From contig CM066736.1 of NCBI GenBank assembly GCA_033961575.1, positions 78,020,852 through 78,084,851 on the forward strand: 64,000 nt of DNA, written 5' to 3'. This document shows, piece by piece, positions 10,275 to 22,307 of this stretch. Each line of letters starts with the position of its first letter. Position 1 is the first letter of the stretch. This DNA is from Aselliscus stoliczkanus. Lineage: Eukaryota > Chordata > Mammalia > Chiroptera > Hipposideridae. The notes under the pieces are model-generated. The model was not told the origin of the DNA. It was given only the letters and a program-made list of their open reading frames with translations, and made no database searches. The position numbers and the translations under genes were made by a program.

Positions 10275-11460
10275 GGATATTCTTTGTTTAATGCTTCATA
10301 TCTCTGTTATAAGGAGTTATGGGCATGATAAATGACAGAAAGAAGCAAACATTTTTTATAGGCTGTCAGTTTCTTCAAACTATCATGTCTCCTGTCCTAG
10401 ATAATATATTTTTGTTTGATAATATATCCATCATCTCCCTTTCTTTCACCTGGAGCACACCTTGGCTCTGTGCGTATGTTACCATTGTTGTGGGTGACGG
10501 GTAACAGGTATGTCATATCACCAGGCACTTTATTTATTTATTTATTTCCTGACAAAGGATGTACCCTGATCCACCTGCTGTGTTTTAGTGTTTATTAATT
10601 TCTCAAGAATGCAAGAGCAAACCAAATGAAAACAACAATAAAAACCTCTCATTTTATTATTAGTTTAAGGTGAAAAAAAGATAAGGAAGTAATTTAGATC
10701 TGTTATTAAAGAAAATAAAACTTATATTGTTTATTCCTAAGGCTAATATTTCAAGTGATATTTGACTGATTAAATACTTTGATACTCATGGGACTCCATT
10801 ATCAAAATTATTTATGATGAATTTGTTAAATGAGGGATCTTAGTCTAGGCTAGGCTTTAAATTCCAGATGCGGTTTTGCATAAGGCATTTTTGAAGGAAT
10901 TAGATTTTTTTCATTTGTTTAGTTTGCTCATAATTCAGAGAATCATTGGTTCTAGAGGTGGAATTAAAAAATCTATTCCTGGGACACTTAAACTGTACCA
11001 TGTGTATAATCAGAAAAATCCAGACTCTGGGAAACTCTACAGGTCAAATGGATCTGGCTTTTCAACAGATTAATCATCAGGAAAATAAAGGGATAGAGTA
11101 GAAACCAGTAAAGTAAAAAAGACATAAAAGTAAGCTAAATTGTAGTGTCCAGGAATGCATACCTGGGTGAATAGACTATAAATAAATACAAGAAAGGTGT
11201 TATTATAAAAGTCAGGATATGTTTACTTTTAAGGGAAAAGGGAGGTTTGATTGGCGTAGAGAGAAAGCATTAGATACTTCATTTAGGCATTACATTTTAC
11301 AAAATGCTTTGAGTATAGAACAGTGTTTAACATTGGAGGAGAGGCAGAAGAAGTACTAAAGAGTGCCCTGGACACAGATACATGAAGCAATCAGAAAAAC
11401 TTACAGATCTGTTCTTAAGCATATAAAACTCAAACCAAACCAACGGGCTTTAGAGAGATA
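10275..11460. other. unassigned stretch
   Basis: No gene or repeat family that I can name. It has a small (TTTA)n patch near 10528-10548. The open frames at 10319-10598 and 10876-11073 have no recognisable domain. Confidence 0.45.
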
Positions 11461-11467
11461 TACAAGA

Positions 11468-12027
11468 ACAGACAATTAAGTTCACAAAATCATCCTAGAA
11501 AAAGTGCTACATACCTCAGTGCTGAATATCACTACAGTCACCTTCAAAATACTCCCCTTGGGAAGCTATACACTGATGCCAGTGTCTAGTCCACGCTTCA
11601 AAACAATTTTGGAACTCTTTTTCTGGAATGGCCATCAGAGCTGTCGTCATATTACCCTTGATGTCCTGAATGTCATCAAAATGTCTTCCTTTCAATATTT
11701 CCTTTATATTCAGGTAAAGAAAGAAGTCATTGGGGGCCAGATCAGGTGAGTAGGGTGGGTGTTCCAGTACAGTTATTTGCTTACTGGCTAAAAACTCCCT
11801 CACAGGCAGTGCTGTGGGAGCTGGTGCATTGTCGTGATACAAGACCTGTGAATTGTTGGCAAAAAGTTCAGGTCGTCTAACTTTTTCATGCAGCCCTTTC
11901 AGCACTTCCAAATAGTAAACTTGGTTAGCTGTCTGTCCCACTTATACAAATTCATAATGAATAACCCCTTTGATATCAAAAAAGTTAGCAACATCGTTGC
12001 AATACATTTGCAAACTTAATTGCCTGA
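11468..12027 (-). mobile_element. 560-bp internally deleted mariner (copy 1)
   Basis: The terminal inverted repeats are 'cagacaattaagttcac' at the left and 'caaacttaattgcctga' at the right. A complete mariner is about 1.3 kb and encodes about 340 residues; this one is only about 0.56 kb. Between the ends it keeps only the second half of the transposase gene. On the coding strand the left terminus runs into 'caacgatgttgctaac', the same junction region as in the copies at 20475 and 39153. It is therefore a non-autonomous deletion derivative. Confidence 0.85.
11516..11941 (-). pseudogene. mariner transposase, C-terminal half (copy 1)
   Basis: The frame is open for 141 residues and corresponds to the last part of the catalytic domain of a mariner transposase, the enzyme that cuts and joins the element's own ends at TA sites. 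Visible motifs are LYHDNAPAP near residue 35, holding the second catalytic aspartate, and SPDLAPNDFFLYL near residue 64, holding the third. The spacing of 34 residues fits the mariner D34D rule. The amino-terminal DNA-binding helices and the first catalytic aspartate are absent, because the DNA encoding them was deleted from the element. It cannot be an active enzyme. The ATG marks where the frame happens to begin and is not the family's true start. Confidence 0.85.
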
Positions 12028-12029
12028 CC

Positions 12030-13265
12030 TCATACATTACAGAACTTGATAAATAGTAGGTGCTCTTTAAAATAAAAATTTCACTCCCTTTCCTGTTTGA
12101 ACCATAAAAACTCAAGAGAGTATGTATATTCGTACTAGTTTAGGGCTTCAGCAGTAGAGGGTAATTCACACATTCCATAAATATTTATTTTGCCTCTTTA
12201 GTATATTAGACACTACTTTATTAGAACTTCATAATGCTCATTTAAGACTGGCTTTTCATCCCTCTATTAGAGGGAAAGCTAAATGAAGAAAATAGTTTTG
12301 GTAGTGATGTGTGACAGCAGGCAAGTGTAACAAGCATTTGGGAACTAGTATTGTCTAATCTTGTTAGGTAAAGATTGGAAAAGATAATATGGGGTTATAC
12401 TATAAATATCAAGGTAAGAAGTTATTATTTAATTTTGTAAATTATGGAGAGTTATTGAAGGTTTTTTGAGTGGAAAAACACATTATGATGTTTTTGGAAT
12501 ATTACTTTGTTCATGGTATATTTAACAATATAATTAGAGAAACAAAGGCATATATGATTATAACAAAGTGTAGCTTAGAAAAAGATAATTTTTAAAAATC
12601 AAGGAAAGTAAGTACTTCTTTACATAGCAGTATAATATAGATATATATTTTTTTGTACTTTTATGTACAAAAGGAAATGGTGTAATGTTTTAAGTTTCAG
12701 CGTATATGTTGTCTTGGTGTTCTGCCAGAAAAGGTATATGATAGTGCCAGTTTTAAACAATGAGTATTAAAAATGGCTAATTTTATCTTTTTTGTAGTAT
12801 TTATCAGTGTGGCTGAAAATTTTAACCCAGTGTTGGTTCATTTCTCAATAATGGTGAACATTACATAGGCTTATAGTCTTTTGTATTCCTTTATTTGTGA
12901 ATGACTATTTATATCATGTTATTGGGGAGAAAAACCAGAAACTCTTCTCACTTGTCTGTAAAATCTTATTACACATTAAGGATATTAATGATTTTTATCA
13001 ATTACCTGTTGTGAATATTTTATTTGAACTGGGTTTAACTTACCTTTAATCTTATTTGCTATGTATTTTGATGTATATTTACATAGTAAATTTCTGTGTA
13101 ATAAGGTCTATTTTATTTTTAACATCTTCTAAATTTGATTCTCATTAACCCATTTGAAGATGATATTTAGTAACTGAATTCTAGTTTCACTTGTGTAATT
13201 ATATAACTTTTTTATAAATCTCTATAAAGTAGAGATATTGCTGTATATCTTACAGACATACGCAT
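12030..13265. other. unassigned AT-rich stretch
   Basis: No gene or nameable repeat. Very AT-rich, with many short A/T runs. Confidence 0.45.
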
Positions 13266-13269
13266 TACT

Positions 13270-14320
13270 TGATACACCTAAGCTCTTGAAGAATGCTTCC
13301 TACCAAAGATATATGATGAATAAGAGAGATTCCTGCCTCTGAGGAGCTCGTATTGGAATGGGACTTACTAGCATATGTGCACATAAACCATTATGACGAT
13401 GTAAGCAGACTCTCAGCATACAGGGGCTTGGATGACTATACTCGGGGAATTGAGGGGAATCTGGAACTAGATATGAAAGGATGAGTAGGAGGTAGGGGAT
13501 TTCTGTGCATCAGAGCATGAAAGTGGAGAAAGTCAGTGTCTTGTGTTGCAAATAACGAGTAGATCTTCTGCTTACTGTGCTCAGAGTGTGAGGAAGGTGA
13601 AGTTAGTACGAAAGAGTTCAGAGTAATATGGTGAAGATCTTTGTATTCACTATCTAGAAGTTTGGACTTGACCTTGTTGTCTTGCTTTATACCACCACCC
13701 CTTTAGTTTTCCTGAAGTTTTAAAGTAGGGGAATGTCCTGACCAGATTTGTGTTTTTATGAGGATCATTCTAGAAGGAGCATTAGAAGAAGACCTGAATG
13801 TGGAGTCAGGACATGGGGAATGGACTTGGGAAGGTCTTGTTCAGAAAAGAAAGGAGGATCCTGTTAAAGAGATATTTAGAGTAGAGACAGTAAGACTTAC
13901 TACTGGTATATGGGAGTAAGAGAGAGGGAGAAGCTAGGACTTCCATAGTTTCAGCTTGGATAACTGATAGATGATGTTGTTCTTAGCTATTTTAGGAAAT
14001 TTGAGCAGAGAGGGGATGTGGAGAAGAATTCCAGTTTGCATATGGTGAACATGAGTTACTGACGATAAACCCTGGGAATCATTCTGTAGCCAGCTAGTTC
14101 CATGTTCCTGTCTGCATCTCCTGTGGGAGCACTAAGCTGAAAATAGAGATGTGGGCACTATCACCAGCTAGGTGGTGGTTGAAACCACAGTGTGGATCAT
14201 ATTCCCCAGGGACACCGTGAAGAGTGCAAAGAGATAACGAGCTATGGCCAGAACCCTGGGGGATATCGGCCTGGTGGGTAGAGATGTTGTTGTGAAGATT
14301 AAATCAGACCCTGTATGTGA
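13270..14320 (-). repeat. L2 LINE, antisense, about 1 kb
   Basis: Antisense L2 landmarks occur in order: 'gagattcctgcctctgagga', 'gaagtttggacttgacctt', 'gggaatgtcctgaccagatt', 'gaggatcattctagaagg', and 'ccagaaccctgggggatat' near 14250. The element is decayed and has no reverse-transcriptase frame. Confidence 0.8.
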
Positions 14321-14485
14321 AAGCACTTTGTGAATGGAGACACACTGTTCAGATATAAGGGATGATTATTATACACACCAAGAATGCCAGCTTCTATAAG
14401 AGGATAGAGACAAATACTGCCATATAATGCATTGAAGCAGAACAGTTGCCATTTTAACCTTAGAGGCATTATGAAAATCTTCAAG

Positions 14486-14615
14486 CAATTTTTTTTTTTT
14501 TTTTTTTTTTTTGAGGGCACTGGCCCTCTTATGTGGTACCGAACCAGAGCCGCTGGCTTCCCAAGCCAGCGCTTAACCACCGCGCCACTCAGCCGGCCCC
14601 AATTTTTTTTTTTTT
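14486..14615 (-). mobile_element. tRNA-derived SINE, short form (copy 2)
   Basis: Read on the minus strand, a tRNA-like head of about 90 bp (14512-14600) ends at 'gagggccagtgccctc' and goes straight into an A-tract of about 22. The long body seen in copy 1 is absent. Likely target-site duplications are 'caatttttttttttt' at 14486 and 14600. Confidence 0.8.
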
Positions 14616-14639
14616 AATGAAAACATCTCAAATGCTAAA

Positions 14640-16480
14640 ATAGAAGAAGCCTTTGTCAAGGCTAAATAGTAGCCAGAGTGTTTAGTTTTGCTCATTCCAA
14701 CTGTAGCCATGGATTCGCCATCTGGGAATTAGTAGTAACTGTAAGCAAGTATGTTACACTGAGTCATCCCCCATGGCGTGCTTGAGAAACAAGGCCTAGG
14801 TCCAGATTTCCATTCAAGAATTTTACAAAACTGCCTTCTAAGAAAGCCCAAGACATTTTCAAGAGCTAGGTTGGTCTCAAATTTATACATAGCTTTTGCT
14901 TGAATCTGCAGTATTGAAGATATTTTTATTAAGGTTATAGAAAGAAAAATAATCACCTACATGTTTTGAAAAATATTTTCAAAACCACTGTTTCGTATTT
15001 TGTATTGCAAATGCAGGCTTCCTTTTTATCTTAATTTGAAACTAAGGAAATGTTCAGTAAACTCTGTGGTGCATTACATTAGAAAGAGCTGTAAAATTTG
15101 AATTAGAATACATGTGGAGTTCATGTTGGACCTTTGATATTTATTGATGTGGAACTTTACATCCATGATTTTCAGTTAACTTCATCTGCAAAATAGACTA
15201 ATAACAGCTAACTTACAAGCCTGTGGCATCAATTTAAAGACCCTATAACAACATGAACATTTTAAGCTATGGGAAACACTTTATAAATCTAAGGAACTAC
15301 TATCTAAATGTAAAATTATAATAGTGAACTTGGCCATGACTCTGAAATAAAGGGTTCAATTTTAAAATTTTATTCTGGTTAATGGGGTTGAAAAATTTAA
15401 GATAAATTAAATTTACTAAATGCTGAATCTTGAAAGATATCCATTTGCTAAGTTTCACAAAGAGAGCAGTATGTGGAAAATCCATGATTGGACGTTGACT
15501 GTGATATGAAAGCAAAGCTCAAAGACAACCTCACCTCTACTAAGTGTGGGTGACTTGGCTATGGCATCTCTCATCCTATTGTTTGTCTGCATCAATTGCA
15601 AATAGTAGCTCTCAGTTTCATTATTCTCCCCCTCCCATCCTTCTCAGCTGTGACCCTCCTGAGTCCTTATGTTTATTAGCATAAGAAGCTCAATGACTCT
15701 CATTGTGGTCACACACACTGGAAGTTGTGATTTTCCATAGCATTTATCATGTAAAATTACATGTTTCGGTTATTAGTGAGGATCTTCTCTTTTTTATTAA
15801 GCTGAAAACATGGCATCAGGGACCATGTCTTCACTTTAACTCTTTTTAAATGTTTATTAATTATCTTTTCTGTTTACATTAAAACATTTTACCCCATATT
15901 TTATTTAATTATCTATTTAATTATCTCTCTAGGGGCTTACTGTGTGTTTGAGGGAGGAAAAGATGGGGAAGAAAAGAAAGGATAGAAGGAAGACACGAAC
16001 CTGAGCAAAGCAAAGTAAATTTTTATAATGAATCTCAGTGGCCTTGAATGCTGTCAACTGCAAAGTAATCCTCAGGTTGATGACTTGAGCTCAAGGGTTT
16101 AAATAAAATATCTCTTTAGGCCTTAAATAAGCTGTGTAGATAAAAAGCCAGGTAAACAATACAAAGGAGGCAATTCCTAAGAAATAGATTTTCATTTTTA
16201 TTGCAGAAGATTATTTTTAAATGTGTGAAAAGTGAATTGAAGAGCGAAATTCATTTGATTTTATCTCCAGTGACCCAATTATGCATGATCATAATTTGTT
16301 TCTTATTGTGAAAATAACCACCAAATTTAATATTGTGAACATATACGATGTTATATCTGTAATTGATTTCTTTATATTTTAAACACTGAGCTTTATGATA
16401 TCAATAAAAAAAACTTAGTTGACTAAAGGAGATTTTCAAAGTGTTATGGTATATAGAAGAATATATATTTTTAAATAGAT
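14640..16480. other. unassigned AT-rich stretch
   Basis: No gene or nameable repeat over about 1.8 kb. The 75- and 71-residue open frames at 14729-14956 and 15300-15515 have no recognisable domain. Confidence 0.45.
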
Positions 16481-16489
16481 GAATGTACT

Positions 16490-16625
16490 TCTCTATTTCT
16501 CCAATAGAGTAACAGTATCTTGACAATAGGGACTCTTTTACTTACCATTATATTCCCAGTGCCTGTCACAGAGTTTAGCAGATACTAAGTACAGACTATT
16601 TATAGGTTGAATTAATGTCTAGATC
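16490..16625 (+). repeat. L2 LINE 3' fragment
   Basis: Reads 'tatattcccagtgcctgtca' followed by 'gcagatactaagtacagac', the common L2 ending. Confidence 0.65.
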
Positions 16626-16629
16626 ACCC

Positions 16630-17935
16630 AATTTATTTGTAAAGAATAAGCTTGGTTTTGATGTTTGAGTTAGGTTTTGTATGCTATTCAAGATTTTAAA
16701 ACTTACAGCCACATTCTTGACAACTAAAATGATTTGAGACAGAGAATTTTGAAGTGTGTTGCTTACCAGAGGAAAAAAAAAGTTTCAGGGACATAGTCAA
16801 GGTTGCTTCTAATTAAATGTACAAATCATTAATTTAACCTTTTAGTCCTACAAAATAGGTAAAAACATTTCTGATTCCCAGCCATTGTAGGAAGCCAAAG
16901 GTCAGAGTTCGTTCCTAATGATCTAAGGCAGATTCTCTTAGCCTAGCAATATTCCCATGGAGTTAAGTCTCAGACCACTAAATGCTGCATTAACTCTTTC
17001 AGGACACTAGGGGACCATTGAGTGCACTGAAGCTGCATTTTACCAAATGGTACCCCAGTGGTCTCACTCAGTTATTGAAGCTTCCAGAAGGGCCTGCGTA
17101 TCTTTCCAGAGAGCAGTTTAAACACAGGAAAAATCTGGCCGAGTGTCTGTTTTCCCAAGGTGATGCTTAAAGGAAATAGCGAGAGCATAGCTTTACCTTG
17201 TAGCATGCACAGTCAATTCTTTGTGTAAATGAACCTCTGAACCAAGTAGATTGCTCACCGGTCCTCTTTTGCTCGACGCCATTTCCAGGGAAATTAGAAT
17301 AGATTATGTTATAGCTTTATTTAAAAACTGAAATTTACATAATGTAATGGCTTATGTGATCCAATAATATTGGTACTTTGGAAATTCTCTTAGGGCAGAA
17401 GCGGGTGCTGGGGGTGACAAGAAGAAAAGTTATGAAAGGAAAATGTCATAGGTATCTTTGGATGTTACCAATATTTGCTTCACAGTGAAGTCCCTTGGGC
17501 CCCTGGTAATTGCTAGATACAAGTGCGATTAGTAACATTTTTAGCCCTTTATCTTTTAATTTAGTCATGTGGGCTGGCTAGGAGGCAACATTGTTGAAAT
17601 AATTATGGCAGTGACTCAGATTTAACATTTGCTACACTATTAGGTTTTCTTTAGGTCAACCATAGCAGATTAAACTGTGCTTTCAGCAAATCTTCCTCAG
17701 ATCTATTGTAATTTCATCAAAGAGTGGTAAAACATGATAGGATGGGGTTTAGTGTTTGAAGAGCTATCTTACACTCATTTTTATATTTTTAATAGGTTTT
17801 GATGTTTTCTCTCTTCAGTGTGACATTCGTTTTATTCATTTAATTCTCTTTCCAGTATGAGATTATTTAGTGGTCTGTTCTATTGGCCAGAGTTTAAGAC
17901 CATTTTTAATGCTTCATTTCAATACTTTCTTACTC
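16630..17935. other. unassigned stretch
   Basis: No gene or nameable repeat. GC content rises a little around 16990-17290. Confidence 0.45.
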
Positions 17936-17939
17936 ACAC

Positions 17940-18690
17940 TCTTACTCATTTACAAAACACTTAATGAGTTCCCACTGTGTGGCTTCTGAACTACTGCTCG
18001 GGATACAAAAATGAACAAAATTCAGTTGCAGCTCTCAAGGAGTTTTACATTTCGTAGAGAGAGGTAGGTATATGAACGAGTAGTTAATATGCAGTATAAT
18101 AACAGCTATAATAAAGGTATACGGAGAATGCCTCAGAAACACAGAAGAACAAATGACTAAATTCAACCTGAGCCTTGGAGTGTAAGGGACATATACAGAA
18201 GAGGTGACATTTTAGTTGAGCCATGAAAAATAGATGGAGAAGTTTTTTGTTTTTTTTTTAATTGATGAAAAGACAGGATAGGGTGAGAAAAAAATCTAGG
18301 GAGAGGTAGTGTCATGTAGAGGAGAACAGAGGAGGAGGGAAAGGAACTTGTTATACCGATGAATGAAAGCCATGAAAAGAAAGTCTCCAGGACAGGAAAA
18401 TCACAGTGTCAAATTCCCCAGAAAAGTCAAGTTGGATAATAATTAGGAAATGATTCTGAATTTGGCATTTAGAAGTTCTCTAATATGAAAGAGCATTTTC
18501 AGTAGTAGAATGGAGACAGAAGATAGTTTTTCTGAGTGGTAGGAAATGAAATTGTTTGACAAAGTTGGTGTAGGAGGTATTGAATACTCACTCTTTCAAG
18601 GTTTACAGGAAAGGGGATTGATAGGATGGTAGCTAGAGGAAGGAGCATGATTTATAATAGACTTTGCAGATTAGGTAGATTAGCTATTTG
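17940..18690 (-). repeat. L2 LINE, antisense
   Basis: Starts with 'aatgagttcccactgtgtgg' and 'gggatacaaaaatgaacaaa', then 'cagctctcaaggagttttac' and 'gaagaggtgacattttagtt'. These are antisense L2 landmarks in order. Confidence 0.75.
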
Positions 18691-18699
18691 AGGCCAAAA

Positions 18700-19630
18700 C
18701 AAATCAGGAAAACAAAACTATGAAGATACAAATTTTTAAAAAGGGTATTTTCATTTAATAATTTAGTGGCCTTTTCTAGCTGATTAGATATTTATTTACA
18801 CATTCCCTCTCAATTCTTTTCTTGTCTACTACAGACTTGCTTATTTAACAGTTAGTCAAGTAAAAATTAGGAAGGAAAAAGGTACATTTTAATTGTATGT
18901 ATTGACCACTTGTATTGTTATATCTTTGCAACCTGACATTATTTCCAACTTAAAATAATTTTCACACCAAGCTTTGACTTAATTAATGAATAATTATAAA
19001 GATCCACCTTCAGATGTATCTACCTTGATGTTTGCTGTCTTGAGGGTAGATAAGCAGACTTAATTTAGAAATAACCTTTGGTCTTTTACAGATGGGCTCG
19101 TGTATTTTCCCAACAATTACACTTTACATAGGCAGAAACGATGTGTTCTACATTATCTCTGGACCATCTTACCTAGTATTTTTCACACAGCCAGACAGTT
19201 AGTATGAAATGTCTTAAATGCTTTACTTTAATGATGTTTAAAAAACGTTAGAGCCCTGCTTCCCAAAGCCTCAGCATTGGGGAAGGCTATGTGATTGAGA
19301 TGTAGATTTTTTTTTCCTTAAAACTTAGTATCTAATATTTAATTTAGTCTCGTTTTTCAGGGCGACCACAGCAGAATCTAGTATTTCTACCCCCCCTGGA
19401 AATTCTAGGAAGATATAATGATGGTAATTTTCAGTAGAGGGGTATTCACTCTGGACAGATATATGATTAAAAAGATCTTAGGAAAAATGATCAGGGTTTG
19501 CAGACATTACGATACATTCATGATTAAAGAAAAGAATATAAAGATTATTTTAATCCAAGAAAATTTTCATCAGAATATGGGGCAAGCAAGAGTATATCCT
19601 CTCTCTAGGGTCATTTAATAACTACTGAAT
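18700..19630. other. unassigned stretch
   Basis: No gene or nameable repeat. The 66-residue open frame at 19418-19618 has no recognisable domain. Confidence 0.4.
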
Positions 19631-19639
19631 TAACAGGTG

Positions 19640-20112
19640 TGTTTAACCGTATTGTTTACAGCATTATTATTTATTATTACAAAATCTCAAACTAGCCTAA
19701 ATTACTATACATTGTGGATAATTTATGCAATGGAATACTCTGCAGTAGTGAATGAACTACCCATACAGGCTACAATATGGATGAATTTTAATAACAATAT
19801 TGATAAGAAAATATATAGTATGATTGTATTTACATAAAGTTCAGAAACAGGTAAAATTAAACACTATTATTTCAGAATACATGTATATGTGATAACTACA
19901 AAGAAAAGTAATGAAATAACTAACACAGAATAAGAGTATATGAGATTGGATTGGGCTTGTGGTACACCCGATGCTTCGGAGTATCTGGTAATGATACATT
20001 TTTTAGGCCATTTTGTTGGTATAGGGAGGTTCATTTTATGATTTTTAAAAAAAGGTATGTATTTGTTTTTGGTCTTTTTATATGAATTGTATTTTTTATA
20101 ATAAAAAATTAC
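19640..20112 (+). mobile_element. old L1 LINE 3' end (L1M-type)
   Basis: The text follows an L1 3' end in sense: 'tgcaatggaatactctgcag', 'acaatatggatgaattttaa', 'cataaagttcagaaacaggt', ending 'gaattgtattttttataata' plus a short A-tail. The 66-residue open frame at 19637-19837 falls inside and is a decayed remnant of, or chance frame within, the ORF2 terminus. It is 5'-truncated. Confidence 0.75.
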
Positions 20113-20115
20113 GAC

Positions 20116-20225
20116 ATTGGGCCAGCCGAGTGGTGCAGTGGTTAAGAGCTGGCTTGGGACACCAGCAGCCCCGGTTCAGATCCCACATATGAGGGCCAGT
20201 GACACTGCCCTCTTAAAAAAAAAAA
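20116..20225 (+). mobile_element. tRNA-derived SINE, short form (copy 3)
   Basis: The head starts 'gggccagccgagtggtgcag' and stops at 'agtgacactgccctc', followed by an A-tract of about 13. It lies directly on the tail of the old L1. Flanking duplications are 'aaaaattacgacattg' before and 'aaaaattacaacattg' after, one mismatch, so the insertion is relatively recent. Confidence 0.9.
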
Positions 20226-20474
20226 AATTACAACATTGGAATAAGGTGAGACCCAGTAAATGGTAGAGTGTATTATTATTACTATGATTACTATCTATTA
20301 TTACTACTCAATAAATACTTGTTAAATGAGTTACGGCTTCCTCTATCACTGATTTGTTAGATTTTTTCCAGATTTCTTACTATTGTTGAAGACATGGCAT
20401 AAAAGCAGGAGATCTTGGGGGGAAAAGTGTAGAATTTAAGCATCCAGGCTCTTAATGAGCACCTAACTGCAAGG

Positions 20475-21026
20475 TCTGACAATTAGGTTGGCAAACATGT
20501 TGCAACGATGTTGCTAACCTTTTTTGGTATCAGAGGGATTATTCATTATGAATTTGCACCAACTGGACAAACAGTTAACCAAGTTTACTATTTGGAAGTG
20601 CTGAAAAGGCTGCATGAAAAAGTTAGACGACCTGAACTTTTTGCCAACAACTCATGGCTCTTGCATCACAACAATGCACCAGCTCACATGGCACTGCCTG
20701 TGAGGGAGTTTTTAGCCAATCAACAAATAACTGTATTGGAACACTCTCCCTACACACCTGATTTGGCCCCCAATGACTTCTTTCTTTACCTGAAGATAAA
20801 GAAAATATTGAAAGGAAGACGTTTGGATGACATCAGAGGTAATATGATAACAGCTCTGATGGCCGTTCCAGAAAAAGAGTTCCAAAATTGCTTTGAAGGG
20901 TGGAATAGGCACTGGCATCGGTGCATAACTTCCCAAGGGGAGTACTTCAAAGGTGACCATGGTGATATTCAGCAATGAGGTAGGTAGCACTTTTTCTGGG
21001 ATGAGACTGCGAACTTAATTGTCTGA
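20475..21026 (+). mobile_element. 552-bp internally deleted mariner (copy 2)
   Basis: The left end is 'tctgacaattaggttggcaa' and the right end is 'gcgaacttaattgtctga', imperfect inverted repeats of each other. The interior holds only the downstream half of the transposase. The 5' junction ('caacgatgttgctaacc') matches the other two copies, so the deletion predates their spread. Confidence 0.85.
20508..20978 (+). pseudogene. mariner transposase, C-terminal half (copy 2)
   Basis: The frame is open for 156 residues and is the best preserved of the three. It begins within the catalytic domain (FFGIRGIIHYEF near residues 5-16). The second catalytic position reads HHNNAPAH, where asparagine has replaced aspartate. 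The third, in TPDLAPNDFFLYL, is intact and spaced 34 residues on. The change is GAC to AAC after a C, so it is explained by CpG decay. The first aspartate and the DNA-binding region are lost with the deletion. The protein would be inactive even if expressed. Confidence 0.85.
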
Positions 21027-21029
21027 CTG

Positions 21030-22295
21030 ATGTTTCGTATGTAGAAACATCTGGGTGATTGGCTAAACCTCCATCTTCATCTCCATGTTTGGCACAATTG
21101 TTTTAGAAGTTAAATACAAGTTTAGATAATAATTTTCAACTGGCAAAATATATTATAAAATCACCTCTTCCTTCTGAACTCACGAACGAAGCTTATAAAA
21201 TGTATATGAAAGCCAATGGTTTAAAAGTCTGGAGTGTCAGTGTTTCACTTTCTATGTCTTCTCTTCACAGACAACCTGATTCAACCCCACTCTCAACTTC
21301 ATTGTTTTCTGTGCTCACTCCTTATTAATCAATCAACGAGTCAATAAGTATATATTGGATATCTATAATCTACCCATTAATACAGTCAGACATTGAAAAT
21401 ATATTAATAATAAATTATTTATCTCAAGTTTAATAAGTGGCAATTGCTCTGCTACATGCTTACATGCTCTACCAGTTTATTTATAAACTGATTTCACAGA
21501 TTTCGTAAGATGTCAGTAATTCCTCATTCTCAGCTGACTATTAGAGTGCATACCTCTGCTTTAACTTAATACATGCACTCAAAATACTTATTTCAAACTC
21601 TAACCTCAGATTAATCAATACTCAGCAACTATTTAAAGCTAGGCTGAAAGAAATGGTAATTTTGGAAGATTGCCTGAAGACTGCAGAACTCCTCCTAGAA
21701 TATCTAAAATCTATCTACATCTCAATCCAGCGCTGGTGCTTCCCACTGCCCTCAAAATTACTTTATTGACCATAGTCTGGAATGATGTTATAAGTGAATA
21801 TGGTAAAAGAATCTAAGCTAGAAAACCTTTGCTTTGTCTACTGTAATACACTGTCACCATATTTATCTTTATGAATACAAAGAGCCCATGGGAGAAATAC
21901 TTATATGGCCCCATTTGATTCCTGAGTAGTTTGCCTTCATCTTCTTGATCTTTTGTGTGTGTGTGTGTGTGTGTTTTAAATAATAAGGTCATTGTGACTC
22001 AGGTCACTGATTGCGTCTTTCTATAGCCATAAACTGTTAAGATGCTTTGAATTATATTTGTGTCCCTCTAGTATACATTCAATACTAACCACTTTTGCTA
22101 AATTGTGTTACTGTGATTTCATTATATCTTTCTCATTTCTATTGTCTCTTTTTCACAAACTTATTTAAATTAATTTTATTTTTAAAAATTTATCACATTT
22201 ATGTCATCTTAAATTCTCTCTAGGATAAGGCAAATCATGTAAATAAGGTAAGTAACTGTGATTTTATAATTCCACAACTTGATATATATACACAC
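21030..22295. other. unassigned stretch with short (GT)n
   Basis: No gene. There is a small (GT)n tract at 21954-21974, and a weak L2-like phrase near 21325-21400 ('atatattggatatctataat') that I do not call firmly. Confidence 0.4.
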
Positions 22296-22307
22296 ACACC
22301 CACACCC

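Noticed and set aside
11504..11749. 81-residue open frame opposite mariner copy 1, with similar frames at 20712-20990 and 39189-39434
   Set aside because: These three resemble each other only because they are the antisense strand of the same transposase; they are not a conserved small protein family.
20116..20212. tRNA-like segment that could be taken for a tRNA gene
   Set aside because: It is the head of a SINE with an A-tail and target-site duplications; it is diverged from a functional tRNA and the same holds for the other SINE heads.
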